A model generated the notes under the pieces. That model ran no database searches. It saw nothing but the letters and a program-made list of their open reading frames with translations, and had not been told where the DNA came from. Below, piece by piece: positions 38,145 to 49,159 of a stretch of DNA of 64,000 bases (positions within the stretch are counted from its first letter, which is position 1; each line of letters begins with the position of its first letter). A program made the position numbers and the translations under genes. The DNA is taken from contig NZ_QYYD01000010.1 in NCBI RefSeq assembly GCF_003591005.1, positions 62,001 to 126,000 of the forward strand, read 5' to 3'. This stretch comes from Rhodopseudomonas palustris. Its GTDB lineage: Bacteria > Pseudomonadota > Alphaproteobacteria > Rhizobiales > Xanthobacteraceae.

Positions 38145-39836
38145 CTACTTCCTGTCCGGCTCGGCGCCGCGCAGCCTGCGCGCCAGCGCCATCGCCTCGA
38201 TGTCGATCTCGCTCTGCTTCAGATAGGCGTCCTCGGCGTCGGTCATCCGCTGCAATTCGGATTCGTCGGCGGCGAGTTCGGCCTGCAACGCCTCGATCTG
38301 CGCCTGCGCGCGGCGGCGGCGGTGCACGATCTGGTCCTGCATCCGCGCGACCTCGCTGCGGCGATCGGCTTCCGCCCGCCGGACCCGCGCTTCTTCGGCG
38401 CGGCGCGCGGACCCGGTCAGGGCGCCGCCGTCGCCGAGATACGGCTCGAGCAGCTGGATGCCGTTATTCGACATCACGAATTCGCGGACCTGGTTGGAGT
38501 GCGACGTGCCGCGCGCTTTCAGCAGATAGAGTTCGCGATTGAATTCGCCGTTCGACTCGCGATTAAGCAGCAGGATCCAGGCGTCCATCAGCGACGACAG
38601 CCCGGCGTCGGTCTCGGCGTCCTGGGCGTGCGCGATATGGGTGAACACCCCGGTGATGCCGTGCGACTTCAGATAGTCGACGATGCGCAGCAGCATCGCC
38701 TGCACTTCGCCGAGTTCGCCGGAGCCGAGAAACGCAGAGATCGGATCGAGCACGACCACGCTCGGCTGAAACCGCGCGATCTCGCGCAGCATCACAGCGA
38801 GATGCATTTCCAGGCTGTAGAAGGTCGGGCGCGCGGCGATGTAGCGCAGCTGTCCGCTGCCGATCCAGCGGCCGAGGTCGGTGCCGATCGACTTCATGTT
38901 GCGCACGGTCTGCGCTTGCGATTCCTCGAACGACAGGTACAGCGCCTTTTCGCCGCGGCGGCAGGCGGCGTCCGCCATCATGCCGGACAGCGAGCTCTTG
39001 CCCGATCCGGCCACGCCGGTGATCAGCACGCTGCTGCCGCGGTAGAAGCCGCCGCCGGCCATCATGTCGTCGAGATCGGCGACGCCGGTCGAGATCCGCT
39101 CGTCGTAGACCTTGTGGTTGAGGCCGAGCGACGACACCGGCAGCACGCTGAAGCCGTCCTCGTCGATCAGGAACGGGTATTCGTTGGTGCCGTGTGCGGT
39201 GCCTCGATACTTGACGATGCGCAGCCGGCGGGTCGAAATCTGGTTGTCGACGCGGTGGTCGAGCAGGATCACGCAGTCGGAGACGTATTCCTCCAGCCCC
39301 TGGCGGGTCAGCGTGCCGTCGCCGCGCTCGCCGGTGATGACGGCGGTCAGCCCCTTCTGCTTCAGCCAGTCGAACAGCCGGCGGATTTCGGCGCGCAGCA
39401 CGGCCGGATTCTGAAACGCCGAGAACAGGCTCTCGATGGTGTCGAGCACGATGCGCTTGGCGCCGATCTGATCGACCGCGAACTCGAGCCGCAGAAACAG
39501 CGCTTCGAGATCGTAGTCGCCGACTTCGGCGACTTCGGTCGGATCGATCGCGATGTGCTCGATCAGAATGCGCTCCTGATCGATCAGCCCCTGCAGATCG
39601 AAACCGAGCGACTGCACGTTGTCGATGATGTCGACCGGCCGCTCCTCGAACGTGACGAACACGCCGGTCTCGCCGGAGTGACGTGCGCCGTTGATCAGGA
39701 AGGTCGACGCAAACAGCGTCTTGCCGCAGCCGGCAGAGCCGCAGACCAGACTCGGCCGTCCCGACGGCAAGCCGCCCAGCGTGAGATCGTCGAAACCTTC
39801 TATGCCAGTACGGGACTTGGCGATGCCTTCGGTCAT
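38145..39836 (-). CDS. kaiC: Circadian clock ATPase/autokinase KaiC
   Basis: The 563-residue protein has two RecA-like halves. CI has Walker A GSAGCGKT (33-40) and catalytic Glu64-65 (TFEERP). CII has GVAGSGKS (274-281) and Glu304-305 (SFEESQ). The autophosphorylation loop reads TDAGLSSLMD, so Ser414 and Ser415 stand at the Ser431/Thr432 sites of Synechococcus KaiC. After the CII core, residues about 478-550 form a long charged coiled coil, as in purple-bacterial KaiC of the Rhodobacter type, which can drive dodecamer formation. KaiC of R. palustris is reported to act as a KaiA-free timer. It heads the kaiC-kaiB-kinase operon. Confidence 0.97.
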   Translation of the reverse strand: MTEGIAKSRTGIEGFDDLTLGGLPSGRPSLVCGSAGCGKTLFASTFLINGARHSGETGVFVTFEERPVDIIDNVQSLGFDLQGLIDQERILIEHIAIDPTEVAEVGDYDLEALFLRLEFAVDQIGAKRIVLDTIESLFSAFQNPAVLRAEIRRLFDWLKQKGLTAVITGERGDGTLTRQGLEEYVSDCVILLDHRVDNQISTRRLRIVKYRGTAHGTNEYPFLIDEDGFSVLPVSSLGLNHKVYDERISTGVADLDDMMAGGGFYRGSSVLITGVAGSGKSSLSGMMADAACRRGEKALYLSFEESQAQTVRNMKSIGTDLGRWIGSGQLRYIAARPTFYSLEMHLAVMLREIARFQPSVVVLDPISAFLGSGELGEVQAMLLRIVDYLKSHGITGVFTHIAHAQDAETDAGLSSLMDAWILLLNRESNGEFNRELYLLKARGTSHSNQVREFVMSNNGIQLLEPYLGDGGALTGSARRAEEARVRRAEADRRSEVARMQDQIVHRRRRAQAQIEALQAELAADESELQRMTDAEDAYLKQSEIDIEAMALARRLRGAEPDRK

Positions 39837-39839
39837 TTG

Positions 39840-39866
39840 AACTCGGAATTGCGCCTCTTCCGAGTT
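39840..39866 (-). promoter_or_regulatory. Perfect inverted repeat in the kaiC leader
   Basis: AACTCGGAA and TTCCGAGTT (9-base arms, 9-base spacer) end three bases before the kaiC ATG. On the mRNA the spacer holds GAGG, the only good ribosome-site candidate. That makes it either a hairpin controlling translation or a dimeric operator. Confidence 0.6.
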
Positions 39867-40155
39867 TGTATTTGAACCGGAACCGGCTGCCTAGGGGGCG
39901 CTTGTGAAAATGAAATGCACGCTCCCAGGAACTTTCAACAATGGTCGAATTTTACCGACGCAGTCGGAGGAAGACGGCTTCGTCCGCACGTAAAATCACC
40001 AATATTGGATCAATTGATCTAATAGTCGTTCGATAAGCAGCTTGGATGGAGATAGTATTCACTTCCACCCCGCCAGGACGCATCGACCTGGTATTCCTAC
40101 GCGACAAAAAGCCGACAATGGCGCTTTCGTTTTCGACCCGGTTGGCCGCCGTCGG
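39867..40155. other. Intergenic region upstream of kaiC, no gene seen
   Basis: It separates kaiC from an Lrp-family gene transcribed in the same direction. It is A/T-richer than average. It contains the perfect 12-base palindrome GATCAATTGATC (40008-40019), a possible operator in the kaiC promoter region. I could not identify clear promoter boxes. Confidence 0.5.
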
Positions 40156-40665
40156 CTAAGCGGCATTGAGGGGAGGCACCGGCAGCGCGGTGACCGATTT
40201 GATCTTCTCCATGGCGAACCGCGAAGTGACGTTCTTCAGCGCCACCGTACTGATCAGCCGCTTGTAGAACACGTCGTACGCCCGCATGTCCGCGACCACG
40301 ACGCGCAGCATGTAGTCGACGTCGCCAGCCATCCGATAGAACTCGATGACTTCGGGCATCGCCGCGACGGCGTCGGCGAACGTCTTCAGCCATGCCTCCG
40401 AATGGTCGCCGCTTTCGATCGACACGAACACCGACAGGCCGAGCCCGATCTTGTCCTGATCGACCAGCGCGACCCGGCGGGTGATCACCCCATCGGCCTC
40501 CAGCCGTTGAATCCGCTTCCAGCACGGTGTCGACGACAGACCGACGCGGTCGCCGATCTCAGCCACCGATAGCGACGCATCCTGCTGCAGGACGGTCAGA
40601 ATCTTGCGGTCAATCGCATCGAGACGACGACTGGTCTCGGCAACGGGAGCTTCAACATCAGACAT
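40156..40665 (-). CDS. Lrp/AsnC-family transcriptional regulator
   Basis: The 169-residue protein has the Lrp helix-turn-helix (LDAIDRKILTVLQQDASLSVAEIGDRVGLSSTPCWKRIQRLE) and a RAM domain with GLSVFVSIESGDHSEAWLKTF, MAGDVDYMLRVVVADMRAYD and RFAMEKIKS. The sequence is closer to classical Lrp than the copy at 29625. ATG 40665 is used; a GTG at 40695 in frame is possible. It is upstream of the kai operon on the same strand, 319 bases away. Its target is unknown; leucine-responsive relatives control amino-acid metabolism. Confidence 0.92.
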   Translation of the reverse strand: MSDVEAPVAETSRRLDAIDRKILTVLQQDASLSVAEIGDRVGLSSTPCWKRIQRLEADGVITRRVALVDQDKIGLGLSVFVSIESGDHSEAWLKTFADAVAAMPEVIEFYRMAGDVDYMLRVVVADMRAYDVFYKRLISTVALKNVTSRFAMEKIKSVTALPVPPLNAA

Positions 40666-40788
40666 GATAGAACATTCTTCCAAATTAAATGACACATTGC
40701 ATCATACGTGGAAGAATTTTTCACGCAAGCAGATGTTCGCTCGCAGCGACCATGCGGCTGCGTTCGCCCTTGGACGCCCTCAGCCTGC

Positions 40789-41013
40789 TCATGCCACCCC
40801 GAGTTTGAGGCTGCGGCCCGGGCGGAGGCCCTCGAACAGGCGCAGGGCGGCCTTGTGAGCGTCGCCGGCCGAGCGGAAGTCCTGGCCCTCGAGCGCGGTG
40901 AAATCGTCGGTCGCAGCGTGGAAGCGAAAGCCGCGGCCGTCGCGAACGACGATGCCGGCGGCGCGCGAATGAATTTCGATGATGTAAGCGGTAGACGCGA
41001 TGGCTTGGGACAT
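40789..41013 (-). CDS. Hypothetical small protein
   Basis: The 74-residue protein (MSQAIASTAYIIEIHSRAA ... GRSLKLGVA) has an alternating strand-like N-terminus with GIVVRDGRGFRFHAATDDF and a helical middle (AGDAHKAALRLFEG). No signal peptide, metal motif or known family is evident, and the ribosome site is weak. The composition is protein-like and the gap has no competing gene. No function can be given. Confidence 0.55.
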   Translation of the reverse strand: MSQAIASTAYIIEIHSRAAGIVVRDGRGFRFHAATDDFTALEGQDFRSAGDAHKAALRLFEGLRPGRSLKLGVA

Positions 41014-41213
41014 GGCGGCGCCTGACTCGAAGCTGACGATTCGCGAAGCGCGATCGCCGGCCTGATAGCCGACGTCTGCGTCAGTCCAATGAATGGCGAC
41101 GGTTTGAATGCGGGGACTTCCGCGCCTGAATGGTGAGGTCCATCATTGGGGCACCCTCACCCCGATCTGCTGCCGTAAGCGTCGGGACGCGATGGTCCTC
41201 AGGTCGCAGAGAA

Positions 41214-41289
41214 TGGTGCCCAGGGGCGGGATCGAACCACCGACACTGCGATTTTCAGTCGCATGCTCTACCAACTGAGCTACCTGGGC
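41214..41289 (-). tRNA. tRNA-Phe (GAA)
   Basis: The 76-base gene starts GCCCAGGTAGCTCAG and ends CCTGGGC-A-CCA with CCA encoded. The anticodon stem TGCGA/TCGCA encloses CTGAAAA, giving anticodon GAA. The T arm has GGTTCGATCC. It lies downstream of maf-yacG. Confidence 0.97.
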
Positions 41290-41321
41290 GTTCCGCCCGG
41301 GCGATGCCGGGGGAGCGCCGG

Positions 41322-41350
41322 TTTATAGTCAGCCAATCCGGCGCTGTCCA
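41322..41350 (-). promoter_or_regulatory. Predicted sigma-70 promoter of tRNA-Phe
   Basis: On the minus strand TGGACA (41345-41350) and TATAAA (41322-41327) are spaced exactly 17 bases. Transcription would start about 25 bases before the mature tRNA. Confidence 0.7.
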
Positions 41351-41432
41351 CCCGTCCGCAACATCCGCGTGACAGGAAAATCGGGGATTGTTGGGTGGCG
41401 CGACAAGGCGCAGCGGACCGAAATCCGCCGGC

Positions 41433-41621
41433 TCAATCGTCGTCGTCGTCCGCGGGCGCGGCTGGGATGGCATAGGAGCCGGACAGCCAGCGGTTGAGAT
41501 CGACGTCGCGGCAACGCTCGCTGCAGAACGGGTGCGATTCCGGCGTCGCCGGCTTGCCGCAGATCGGGCAGCTTTTCGCCTTGGCCGGCCGAGTGGCCTT
41601 CGCGGGGGTCTCAGGAGGCAT
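41433..41621 (-). CDS. yacG: DNA gyrase inhibitor YacG (zinc-binding)
   Basis: The 62-residue protein has the YacG zinc site Cys18-x2-Cys21 ... Cys33-x3-Cys37 ([23 protein letters not shown]), followed by GSYAIP and an acidic tail of Asp residues. YacG binds GyrB and blocks DNA binding by gyrase in E. coli. It overlaps the end of maf by 11 bases, so the two are cotranscribed. The pairing with maf and tRNA-Phe is common in alphaproteobacteria. Confidence 0.93.
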   Translation of the reverse strand: MPPETPAKATRPAKAKSCPICGKPATPESHPFCSERCRDVDLNRWLSGSYAIPAAPADDDDD

Positions 41622-42234
41622 TGAGCCAGCCGTGACGGATCGGGAAGCCTTCGCCGCCGAGCAGGTTCACCGTCTCGTACAGCGGCAGCCCGACGATGTT
41701 GGTGTAGGAGCCGACGATCTTGACCACGAAGCTGCCGGCGATGCCCTGCACCGCATAACCGCCGGCCTTGCCGCGCCATTCGCCGGAGGCGACATAGCCG
41801 TCGATGTCCTCCTCGGACAGCCGCTTGAACCGCACCTTGCTCTCGACCAGCCGCTGCCGGAAACCGCCCTTCGGCGTGACCAGGCAGATCGCCGAATAGA
41901 CCCGGTGGTTGCGGCCGCTGAGCAGCCGCAGGCACTGCGACGCCTCGTCGACCAGTTCGGCCTTGGGCAGGATGCGGCGGCCGACGGCGACGACTGTATC
42001 GGCGGTCAGCACGAAGGCACCGCGCAGATCGTCGTCGAGCTGCACCGACTTCAGCGCCGCCTCGGCCTTGGCGCGGGCCAGCCGCGTGGCACAGGCGCGC
42101 GGCAGCTCGCCCCTGGTGGGCGTCTCGTCGACATCGGCCGGCCTGAGCGCGTCGGGCTCGATGCCGGCCTGATTCAGCAGAGCGAGCCGGCGCGGCGAAG
42201 CGGACGCGAGAACGAGTTTGGGACGGCCGAGCAT
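41611..42234 (-). CDS. maf: Maf-family nucleotide pyrophosphatase
   Basis: Maf proteins hydrolyse non-canonical or excess nucleoside triphosphates to monophosphates. The 207-residue protein has [14 protein letters not shown] near the start, [18 protein letters not shown] with the catalytic Asp, [20 protein letters not shown] and GLPLYE. The C-terminal end overlaps yacG. The gene usually upstream in this arrangement, infA, is not here; an ATPase gene occupies that place. Confidence 0.94.
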   Translation of the reverse strand: MLGRPKLVLASASPRRLALLNQAGIEPDALRPADVDETPTRGELPRACATRLARAKAEAALKSVQLDDDLRGAFVLTADTVVAVGRRILPKAELVDEASQCLRLLSGRNHRVYSAICLVTPKGGFRQRLVESKVRFKRLSEEDIDGYVASGEWRGKAGGYAVQGIAGSFVVKIVGSYTNIVGLPLYETVNLLGGEGFPIRHGWLNAS

Positions 42235-42335
42235 GCGGAACTTCGATTCGGGCGGGTGGCGGGAAGGAGCCGGAACCTATCGGAAGGCGAATGCGGGGAC
42301 AACCGCCTGCGGCACAGATCCGCGAGCAAGAAGCC

Positions 42336-43493
<1,158 letters not shown>

Positions 43494-43832
43494 GGGTTGG
43501 CCCGGGCGTGGAGGATGTGGATGGGATAGCAGATCAGGGCCGCGAGCCAAACGCGGGATGGTTGGAGATGGCCCGCCGACGCTCGGAGAGCTTCTCGCCA
43601 CACACTCTGCACCTACAACAGGTCGTCCCCGCGAAGGCGGGGACCCATGACCCCTGAGCTCTCGAATGAAGCTAGGAAGCTGCTGCACAGCTTCAATGGA
43701 GATGCTGCGGAGTATGGATCCCCGCCTTCGCGGGGATGACGTGTTGATACAACATTCTGAAACCGCTCACGCAGCGAGACTGGGCTGCTGCCACGCGCGC
43801 TTTAGCCGCGTGCAGCCCAGCGCAAATCCACC
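43494..43832. other. Intergenic region made largely of repeats, no gene
   Basis: The gap between the phosphatase and ATPase genes holds the inverted repeat at 43622-43740. No frame resembling infA or any other protein is present. Confidence 0.7.
43622..43740. repeat. Inverted repeat, CCCCGCGAAGGCGGGG type
   Basis: Arms 43622-43647 and 43715-43740 share TCCCCGCGAAGGCGGGGA and flanks with two mismatches over 26 bases. Each arm contains its own inner hairpin. This repeat type is widespread in Proteobacteria. Confidence 0.85.
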
Positions 43833-44288
43833 CTATTCATTCCCCCCGGAATGCCGCCCGAACCGCTTGTAGATGCGCTGCATCAGGGTGTCGGCGACGT
43901 CCTGATAGGCGGCGATGCGCTGGTCGCGGGTGCCTTCGGTGCCGGTGGGATCGTAGGTCGGCCAGTATTCGACGTCGATGGCATGGGTGCGGGTCAGCTC
44001 CAGCGCCTTGTGGTGAGCCTCGGGCGACAGCGTGATGATCAGGTCGAAGTTCAGCCCTTCGTAATCCTCGAGCTCTTCGAACGTCGTCGGCTTGTGTTTG
44101 GAGATGTCGAGGCCGCGGTCGGCCATGGCGGCGACGGCAAACGGATCGAGCTCCTGGGTCTTCACCCCGACCGATCGGATGTACATCGTGCGCGGCGCGA
44201 TGCTGCGCAGCAGGCCCTCGGCCATCGGCGAACGCACGCTGTTCATGCCGCAGGCGAACAACACCGCTTGCGGCATACGTCCTGCCAT
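43833..44288 (-). CDS. Low-molecular-weight protein tyrosine phosphatase family protein
   Basis: The 151-residue protein has the P-loop Cys13-x5-Arg19 (FACGMNSVRSPMAEGLL), IRSVGVKTQELDPFAVAAMADRG, and a late YWPTYDPTGTEG with the general-acid Asp. It could dephosphorylate tyrosines or act as an arsenate reductase; the two families share this fold. It follows UPF0262 and hisD in an order typical of alphaproteobacteria. ATG 44288 is used; an internal ATG at 44276 is also possible. Confidence 0.9.
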   Translation of the reverse strand: MAGRMPQAVLFACGMNSVRSPMAEGLLRSIAPRTMYIRSVGVKTQELDPFAVAAMADRGLDISKHKPTTFEELEDYEGLNFDLIITLSPEAHHKALELTRTHAIDVEYWPTYDPTGTEGTRDQRIAAYQDVADTLMQRIYKRFGRHSGGNE

Positions 44289-44310
44289 CCGGTCAGGCTC
44301 GCATCACGAC

Positions 44311-44423
44311 GTCATTGCGAAGAGGAATGCGACGAAGCCATCCAGCGCCATGCACGGAGCTGGATGGCTTCGCGCAGCCTGTCATCGGGCGGCGCTGTGC
44401 GCCGACACGTTGGCTCGCAATGA
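44311..44423. repeat. Palindromic intergenic repeat, CATTGCGAGC family, diverged copy
   Basis: Starts GTCATTGCGAAGAGG (44311) and ends CTCGCAATGAG (44413-44423). Internal inverted segments GAAGCCATCCAGC / GCTGGATGGCTTC are conserved; it also contains an extra insertion. It lies between UPF0262 and the phosphatase gene. Confidence 0.75.
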
Positions 44424-44450
44424 GGGAAGGGTACGGTCGGCACTTTCGCC

Positions 44451-44942
44451 TCACCCCTTCCAATGCAGCACCGAAATCAGCGTGAACAGCCGGCGTGCGG
44501 TTTCGAAGTCGATGCGGACCTTGCCGGCGAGGCGTTCCTGCAGGGTGCGCGAGCCTTCGTCGTGAATGCCGCGGCGACCCATGTCGATGGCTTCGATCTT
44601 GTCGGGCGTCGCGGTGCGGATCGCCTGATAATAACTGTCGCAGATCATGAAGTAGTCCTTCACGATGCGCCTGAACGGCGACAGCGACAGCAGATGGGTG
44701 ATCACCGGCGTGCCGTCCTCGCGCCTGATATCGAACATCAGCCGGTTGCCGGTGATGCCGATATGCAGCGTGAACGGACCTTCCGTGCCGTTCTCCGGCG
44801 CGAACAGATTCTTCTCGACCAGATCGTAGATCGCGATCGCGCGCTCGTGCTCGATGTCCGGACCGGACCGCCCGATCGATTCCTCGTCGAGCGTCACCGC
44901 GACGATGCGATTGTTGGAATCGTCTGGTTCGGGACTACTCAT
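44451..44942 (-). CDS. UPF0262 family protein
   Basis: The 163-residue protein has the conserved UPF0262 segments [41 protein letters not shown]-like [39 protein letters not shown] and [12 protein letters not shown]. The family is found in alphaproteobacteria next to hisD; no activity is known. It overlaps hisD by ATGA, so translation is coupled. ATG 44942 is the natural start; a longer upstream frame is a hisD shadow. Confidence 0.93.
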   Translation of the reverse strand: MSSPEPDDSNNRIVAVTLDEESIGRSGPDIEHERAIAIYDLVEKNLFAPENGTEGPFTLHIGITGNRLMFDIRREDGTPVITHLLSLSPFRRIVKDYFMICDSYYQAIRTATPDKIEAIDMGRRGIHDEGSRTLQERLAGKVRIDFETARRLFTLISVLHWKG

Positions 44943-46234
44943 CGCCGGTTCAGACGCAGTCCCACCGAGCGCGCATGCGCGTCCAGCCCCTCGGCGTCGC
45001 CGAGCGTCATCGCCGCGGGCCCCAGCGCCGCGAGCTGCTCCGGCCCGCATTTCAGGATCGAGGTGCGCTTCATGAAGTCGAGCACGCCGAGCCCGGACGA
45101 GAACCGCGCCGAGCGCGCGGTCGGCAGCACGTGGTTGGAGCCGCCGACATAGTCGCCGATCGCTTCCGGCGTATGCGCGCCGAGGAAGATCGCTCCGGCG
45201 TTGCGGATCTTCGCCGCGAAGGCTTCGGGGTCGGCGGTGATGATCTCGAGATGCTCGGCGGCGATGGCGTCCGCCAGCGGTGCCGCTTCCTCGAGCGTGC
45301 CGACCTTGATGATCGCGCCGAACTCGCTCCACGACGCGCGCGCAATCTTCTCGCGCGGCAGCGTGGTGAGCTGCGCCTCGACGGCGCGCTCGACCTGCGC
45401 GGCCAATTCCGCATCGTCGGTGATCAGGATCGACTGCGCGTTGGCGTCGTGCTCAGCCTGCGCCAAGAGATCCGCGGCGATCCAGTCCGGGTTGCCGGTC
45501 TGATCGGCCACCACCACGACTTCGGAGGGGCCGGCGATCATGTCGATGCCGACGCGGCCGAACACCAGGCGCTTGGCGGCCGCCACATAGGCGTTGCCGG
45601 GGCCGACGATCTTCGACACCGGCGCGATCGTCGCGGTGCCGTAGGCCAGGGCCGCCACCGCCTGCGCGCCGCCGACGCGGTAGATCTCGGTGACGCCGCC
45701 GAGCGACGCCGCCGCCAGCACCAGCGGATTGAGCTTGCCGTCCGGCGACGGCACCACCATCACCACGCGTTCGACGCCCGCAACCTTGGCGGGGATGGCG
45801 TTCATCAGCACCGAGGATGGATAGGCCGCGGTGCCGCCCGGCACATACAGGCCGACCGCCTCGACGGCACTCCAGCGCCAGCCCAGCTCGACACCGAGCG
45901 CGTCGGTGAAGCGGTCGTCCTTCGGCAGTTGCCGGCGATGAAAGAATTCAATGCGGTCGCGCGCGAATTTCAGCGCGTCGATGGTAGCCGGATCGCAGGC
46001 CTTCACGGCCGCTTCGACCTCGGCGGCGGTGACGCGCAGACCGTCGGTGGTGAGCGTCAGCCGGTCGAACTTGGCGGTCGCTTCCAGCAGCGCCGCGTCG
46101 CCGCGCGCCGCGACGTCGTCGACGATCGCCCGCGTGGCGGCTTCGATGTCCGCCGCAACCTCCCGCTTCATGGCGAGGAAGGTCTTGAACTGCGAGGCGA
46201 AATCAGTGCTGGCGCTATCGAGACGAATGGGCAT
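44939..46234 (-). CDS. hisD: Histidinol dehydrogenase
   Basis: HisD carries out the last two oxidations of histidine synthesis, histidinol to histidine. The 431-residue protein shows [48 protein letters not shown] and [14 protein letters not shown]. Zinc ligands and catalytic residues lie in DLLAQAEHD and AEHLEI, with GSNHVLPT and [12 protein letters not shown] near the end. ATG 46234 (MPIRLDSAS) is chosen over two upstream starts. The pairing with UPF0262 is typical. Confidence 0.96.
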   Translation of the reverse strand: MPIRLDSASTDFASQFKTFLAMKREVAADIEAATRAIVDDVAARGDAALLEATAKFDRLTLTTDGLRVTAAEVEAAVKACDPATIDALKFARDRIEFFHRRQLPKDDRFTDALGVELGWRWSAVEAVGLYVPGGTAAYPSSVLMNAIPAKVAGVERVVMVVPSPDGKLNPLVLAAASLGGVTEIYRVGGAQAVAALAYGTATIAPVSKIVGPGNAYVAAAKRLVFGRVGIDMIAGPSEVVVVADQTGNPDWIAADLLAQAEHDANAQSILITDDAELAAQVERAVEAQLTTLPREKIARASWSEFGAIIKVGTLEEAAPLADAIAAEHLEIITADPEAFAAKIRNAGAIFLGAHTPEAIGDYVGGSNHVLPTARSARFSSGLGVLDFMKRTSILKCGPEQLAALGPAAMTLGDAEGLDAHARSVGLRLNRR

Positions 46235-46363
46235 TTGAAAGGCTTCCGAAGGCATCTCGGCCCGAGCGGGCCTGATGCTCAATGGCGCGGCGCCTTACCG
46301 CCGTCAACCCTTATGCCGGACGGCTTTGGCTGCGGTAGCCGGACCGGGCGAGCGGCGCTGGCG

Positions 46364-46819
46364 TCAGCCGAGGCCGCCGAGATCCTCGGGTGCCTGGCGG
46401 TCGGCGTCCCCGGTGCCGAGATGGTCGGGGCCGAGATCGGTCAGCGCGCATTCCAGGCACTCGACATCGAGCCGTAGCATGCCGCCGCGTACGAACATCA
46501 GCACGACGCTGCCGCCCGGCGGCTCTGCCGGGTAGAATTCGATGCCGATCAGTTCCAGCGCCGTGTCGGGCGCTTCGATATCGATGTTGCGCGACTTGCA
46601 GGCGAGCACGCGGTCGAACCGCAGCGCCGCGATCAGCCGGCCCGGCACCGGCTCGCCGGACAGCGTCTGCTCCCAGTCCAGCCGGTGCAGTCCTACCACG
46701 AGCCGTTTTTCCGCCTGACGCCAGACGATGTCGCCGGTCTCGACCCGCGCGTCCTGAACATGGGCGGAGATCACCGCGAGGTCGTCGGGGTCGAGTGCGA
46801 TCAGTTTCAACTCACCCAA
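46364..46819 (-). CDS. DUF2948 family protein
   Basis: The 151-residue protein begins LKLIALDPDDLAVISAHVQDA and continues RFDRVLACKSRNID and LELIGIEFYPAEPPGGSVVLMFVRGGMLRLDVECLECALTDLG (listed in part), matching DUF2948, an alphaproteobacterial family usually located between murA and hisD. No activity is known. The start is TTG 46819 after GAGGGGG. It follows murA by 20 bases and is probably cotranscribed. Confidence 0.9.
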   Translation of the reverse strand: MGELKLIALDPDDLAVISAHVQDARVETGDIVWRQAEKRLVVGLHRLDWEQTLSGEPVPGRLIAALRFDRVLACKSRNIDIEAPDTALELIGIEFYPAEPPGGSVVLMFVRGGMLRLDVECLECALTDLGPDHLGTGDADRQAPEDLGGLG

Positions 46820-46839
46820 GGCAACCCCCTCAGCCGCGC

Positions 46840-48129
<1,290 letters not shown>

Positions 48130-48297
48130 GCCGATTCCCGCTGTTGAGCCGTGATCATATACGGCACAACCGCCGTGCGTGGCAAAAGCGTGGAATTTGC
48201 GGCTATTTCATGGGTTTATGGGAACCCAGGCTGGCGAGTGGCCACTGCATCGCGTGATTCGGCGCCGCCCCTCACCGTGCCGGCGGCGCCGCGGGTT

Positions 48298-48591
48298 TTA
48301 CCAGCGGGTGTCGCCGTAGGTCCGATAATCGCGGTGGCGCGGTTCACGGAAAGCGGCGCGCGGGTTGAGGATGCAATCGGCCAGACGGCCCGATGCTGAC
48401 GCGCGACATTGCCGGTAGGACGCGTAGTTGCAGTCGCCCGGATAGCCATACCCCGGCGAGGTCAGGCAATACGGATAGTCTCGTGCCTGGGCGGGCGTGC
48501 CGGCAGCCAGGCTCGCCCCGGCAACGGCGGTCACCGCCGCAAAGGCGGCCAACATGCGGCGCGACATCGAATGGCTCAAAACTTGTTTCAT
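48298..48591 (-). CDS. Secreted DUF3551-family protein (paralog B)
   Basis: The 97-residue protein has a signal peptide (SRRMLAAFAAVTAVAGASLAAG ... AQA) and the DUF3551 core DYPYCLTS, GYGYPGDCNYASYRQC, RASASGRLADC and NPRAAF. The pattern matches the copy at 10386-10676 in all Cys positions of the core but has a different tail. ATG 48591 follows GGAG. Exported, probably disulphide-bonded, function unknown. Confidence 0.87.
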   Translation of the reverse strand: MKQVLSHSMSRRMLAAFAAVTAVAGASLAAGTPAQARDYPYCLTSPGYGYPGDCNYASYRQCRASASGRLADCILNPRAAFREPRHRDYRTYGDTRW

Positions 48592-48813
48592 GGGTGTCTC
48601 CGTCGTGATGCCGAAACAACCGGTTGTGGCAGCCGTCGTTCCTGTCACAAGCACGTAGGCTCTTCCTACGCCGTTTGTGTTCCGATGCAAATGCGTCGCC
48701 TCAGGCTCCCGACATCGCGAGGAACGCTACGCCATTGTGGTCGTTTTCCATCCAGTGCAACCGCACGATGCAGACGACGAACTCGCATTTCAATTGATAT
48801 ATAAGGAGGTTCT

Positions 48814-49101
48814 ATGAGCTCCCGAATGACCAAGATCGCCGGCGCCGCCGCTGCCGCTTTGCTCGCCACCACGATCGCCGCTGCGGCGCAGGGCCAAACC
48901 GACACCCGCGGTAACGCAATGGGCTCGCAGAATGTCGGCAACGGCAGCATGCAGCGCGGCACCATGGCGCCGGCCCCCGGCACCACGACAGGCGCGGCCG
49001 GCAGCATGAACGGCGCCAACCACCCGACGCCGTCGTCCACTCAGGGCGATGTCGGCCCGGGCGGCAACAACAACGGCACCCGCACCGGTCCGGCGCGCTA
49101 A
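48814..49101 (+). CDS. Small secreted Gly/Asn/Thr-rich protein
   Basis: The 95-residue protein has a signal peptide (MSSRMTKIAGAAAAALLATTIAAAAQG) followed by a low-complexity chain rich in Gly, Asn, Thr, Ser and Pro (GNAMGSQNVGNGSM, PTPSSTQGDVGPGGNNNG). The ribosome site AAGGAGG is ideal, after an A/T-rich stretch ATATATAAGG, and a strong terminator follows. It may be a stress or envelope protein of disordered type; no family is recognised. Confidence 0.8.
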   Translation: MSSRMTKIAGAAAAALLATTIAAAAQGQTDTRGNAMGSQNVGNGSMQRGTMAPAPGTTTGAAGSMNGANHPTPSSTQGDVGPGGNNNGTRTGPAR

Positions 49102-49121
49102 CGATCAGCCGACGGAGCGAC

Positions 49122-49152
49122 AAAGGCCTCGGCACCGCCGAGGCCTTTTTTT
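49122..49152 (+). terminator. Strong, partly bidirectional terminator
   Basis: AAAGGCCTCGGC (49122-49133) pairs perfectly with GCCGAGGCCTTT (49137-49148), and seven T end the plus-strand side. It separates the convergent secreted-protein and membrane-protein genes. Confidence 0.92.
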
Positions 49153-49159
49153 GCGCGAG

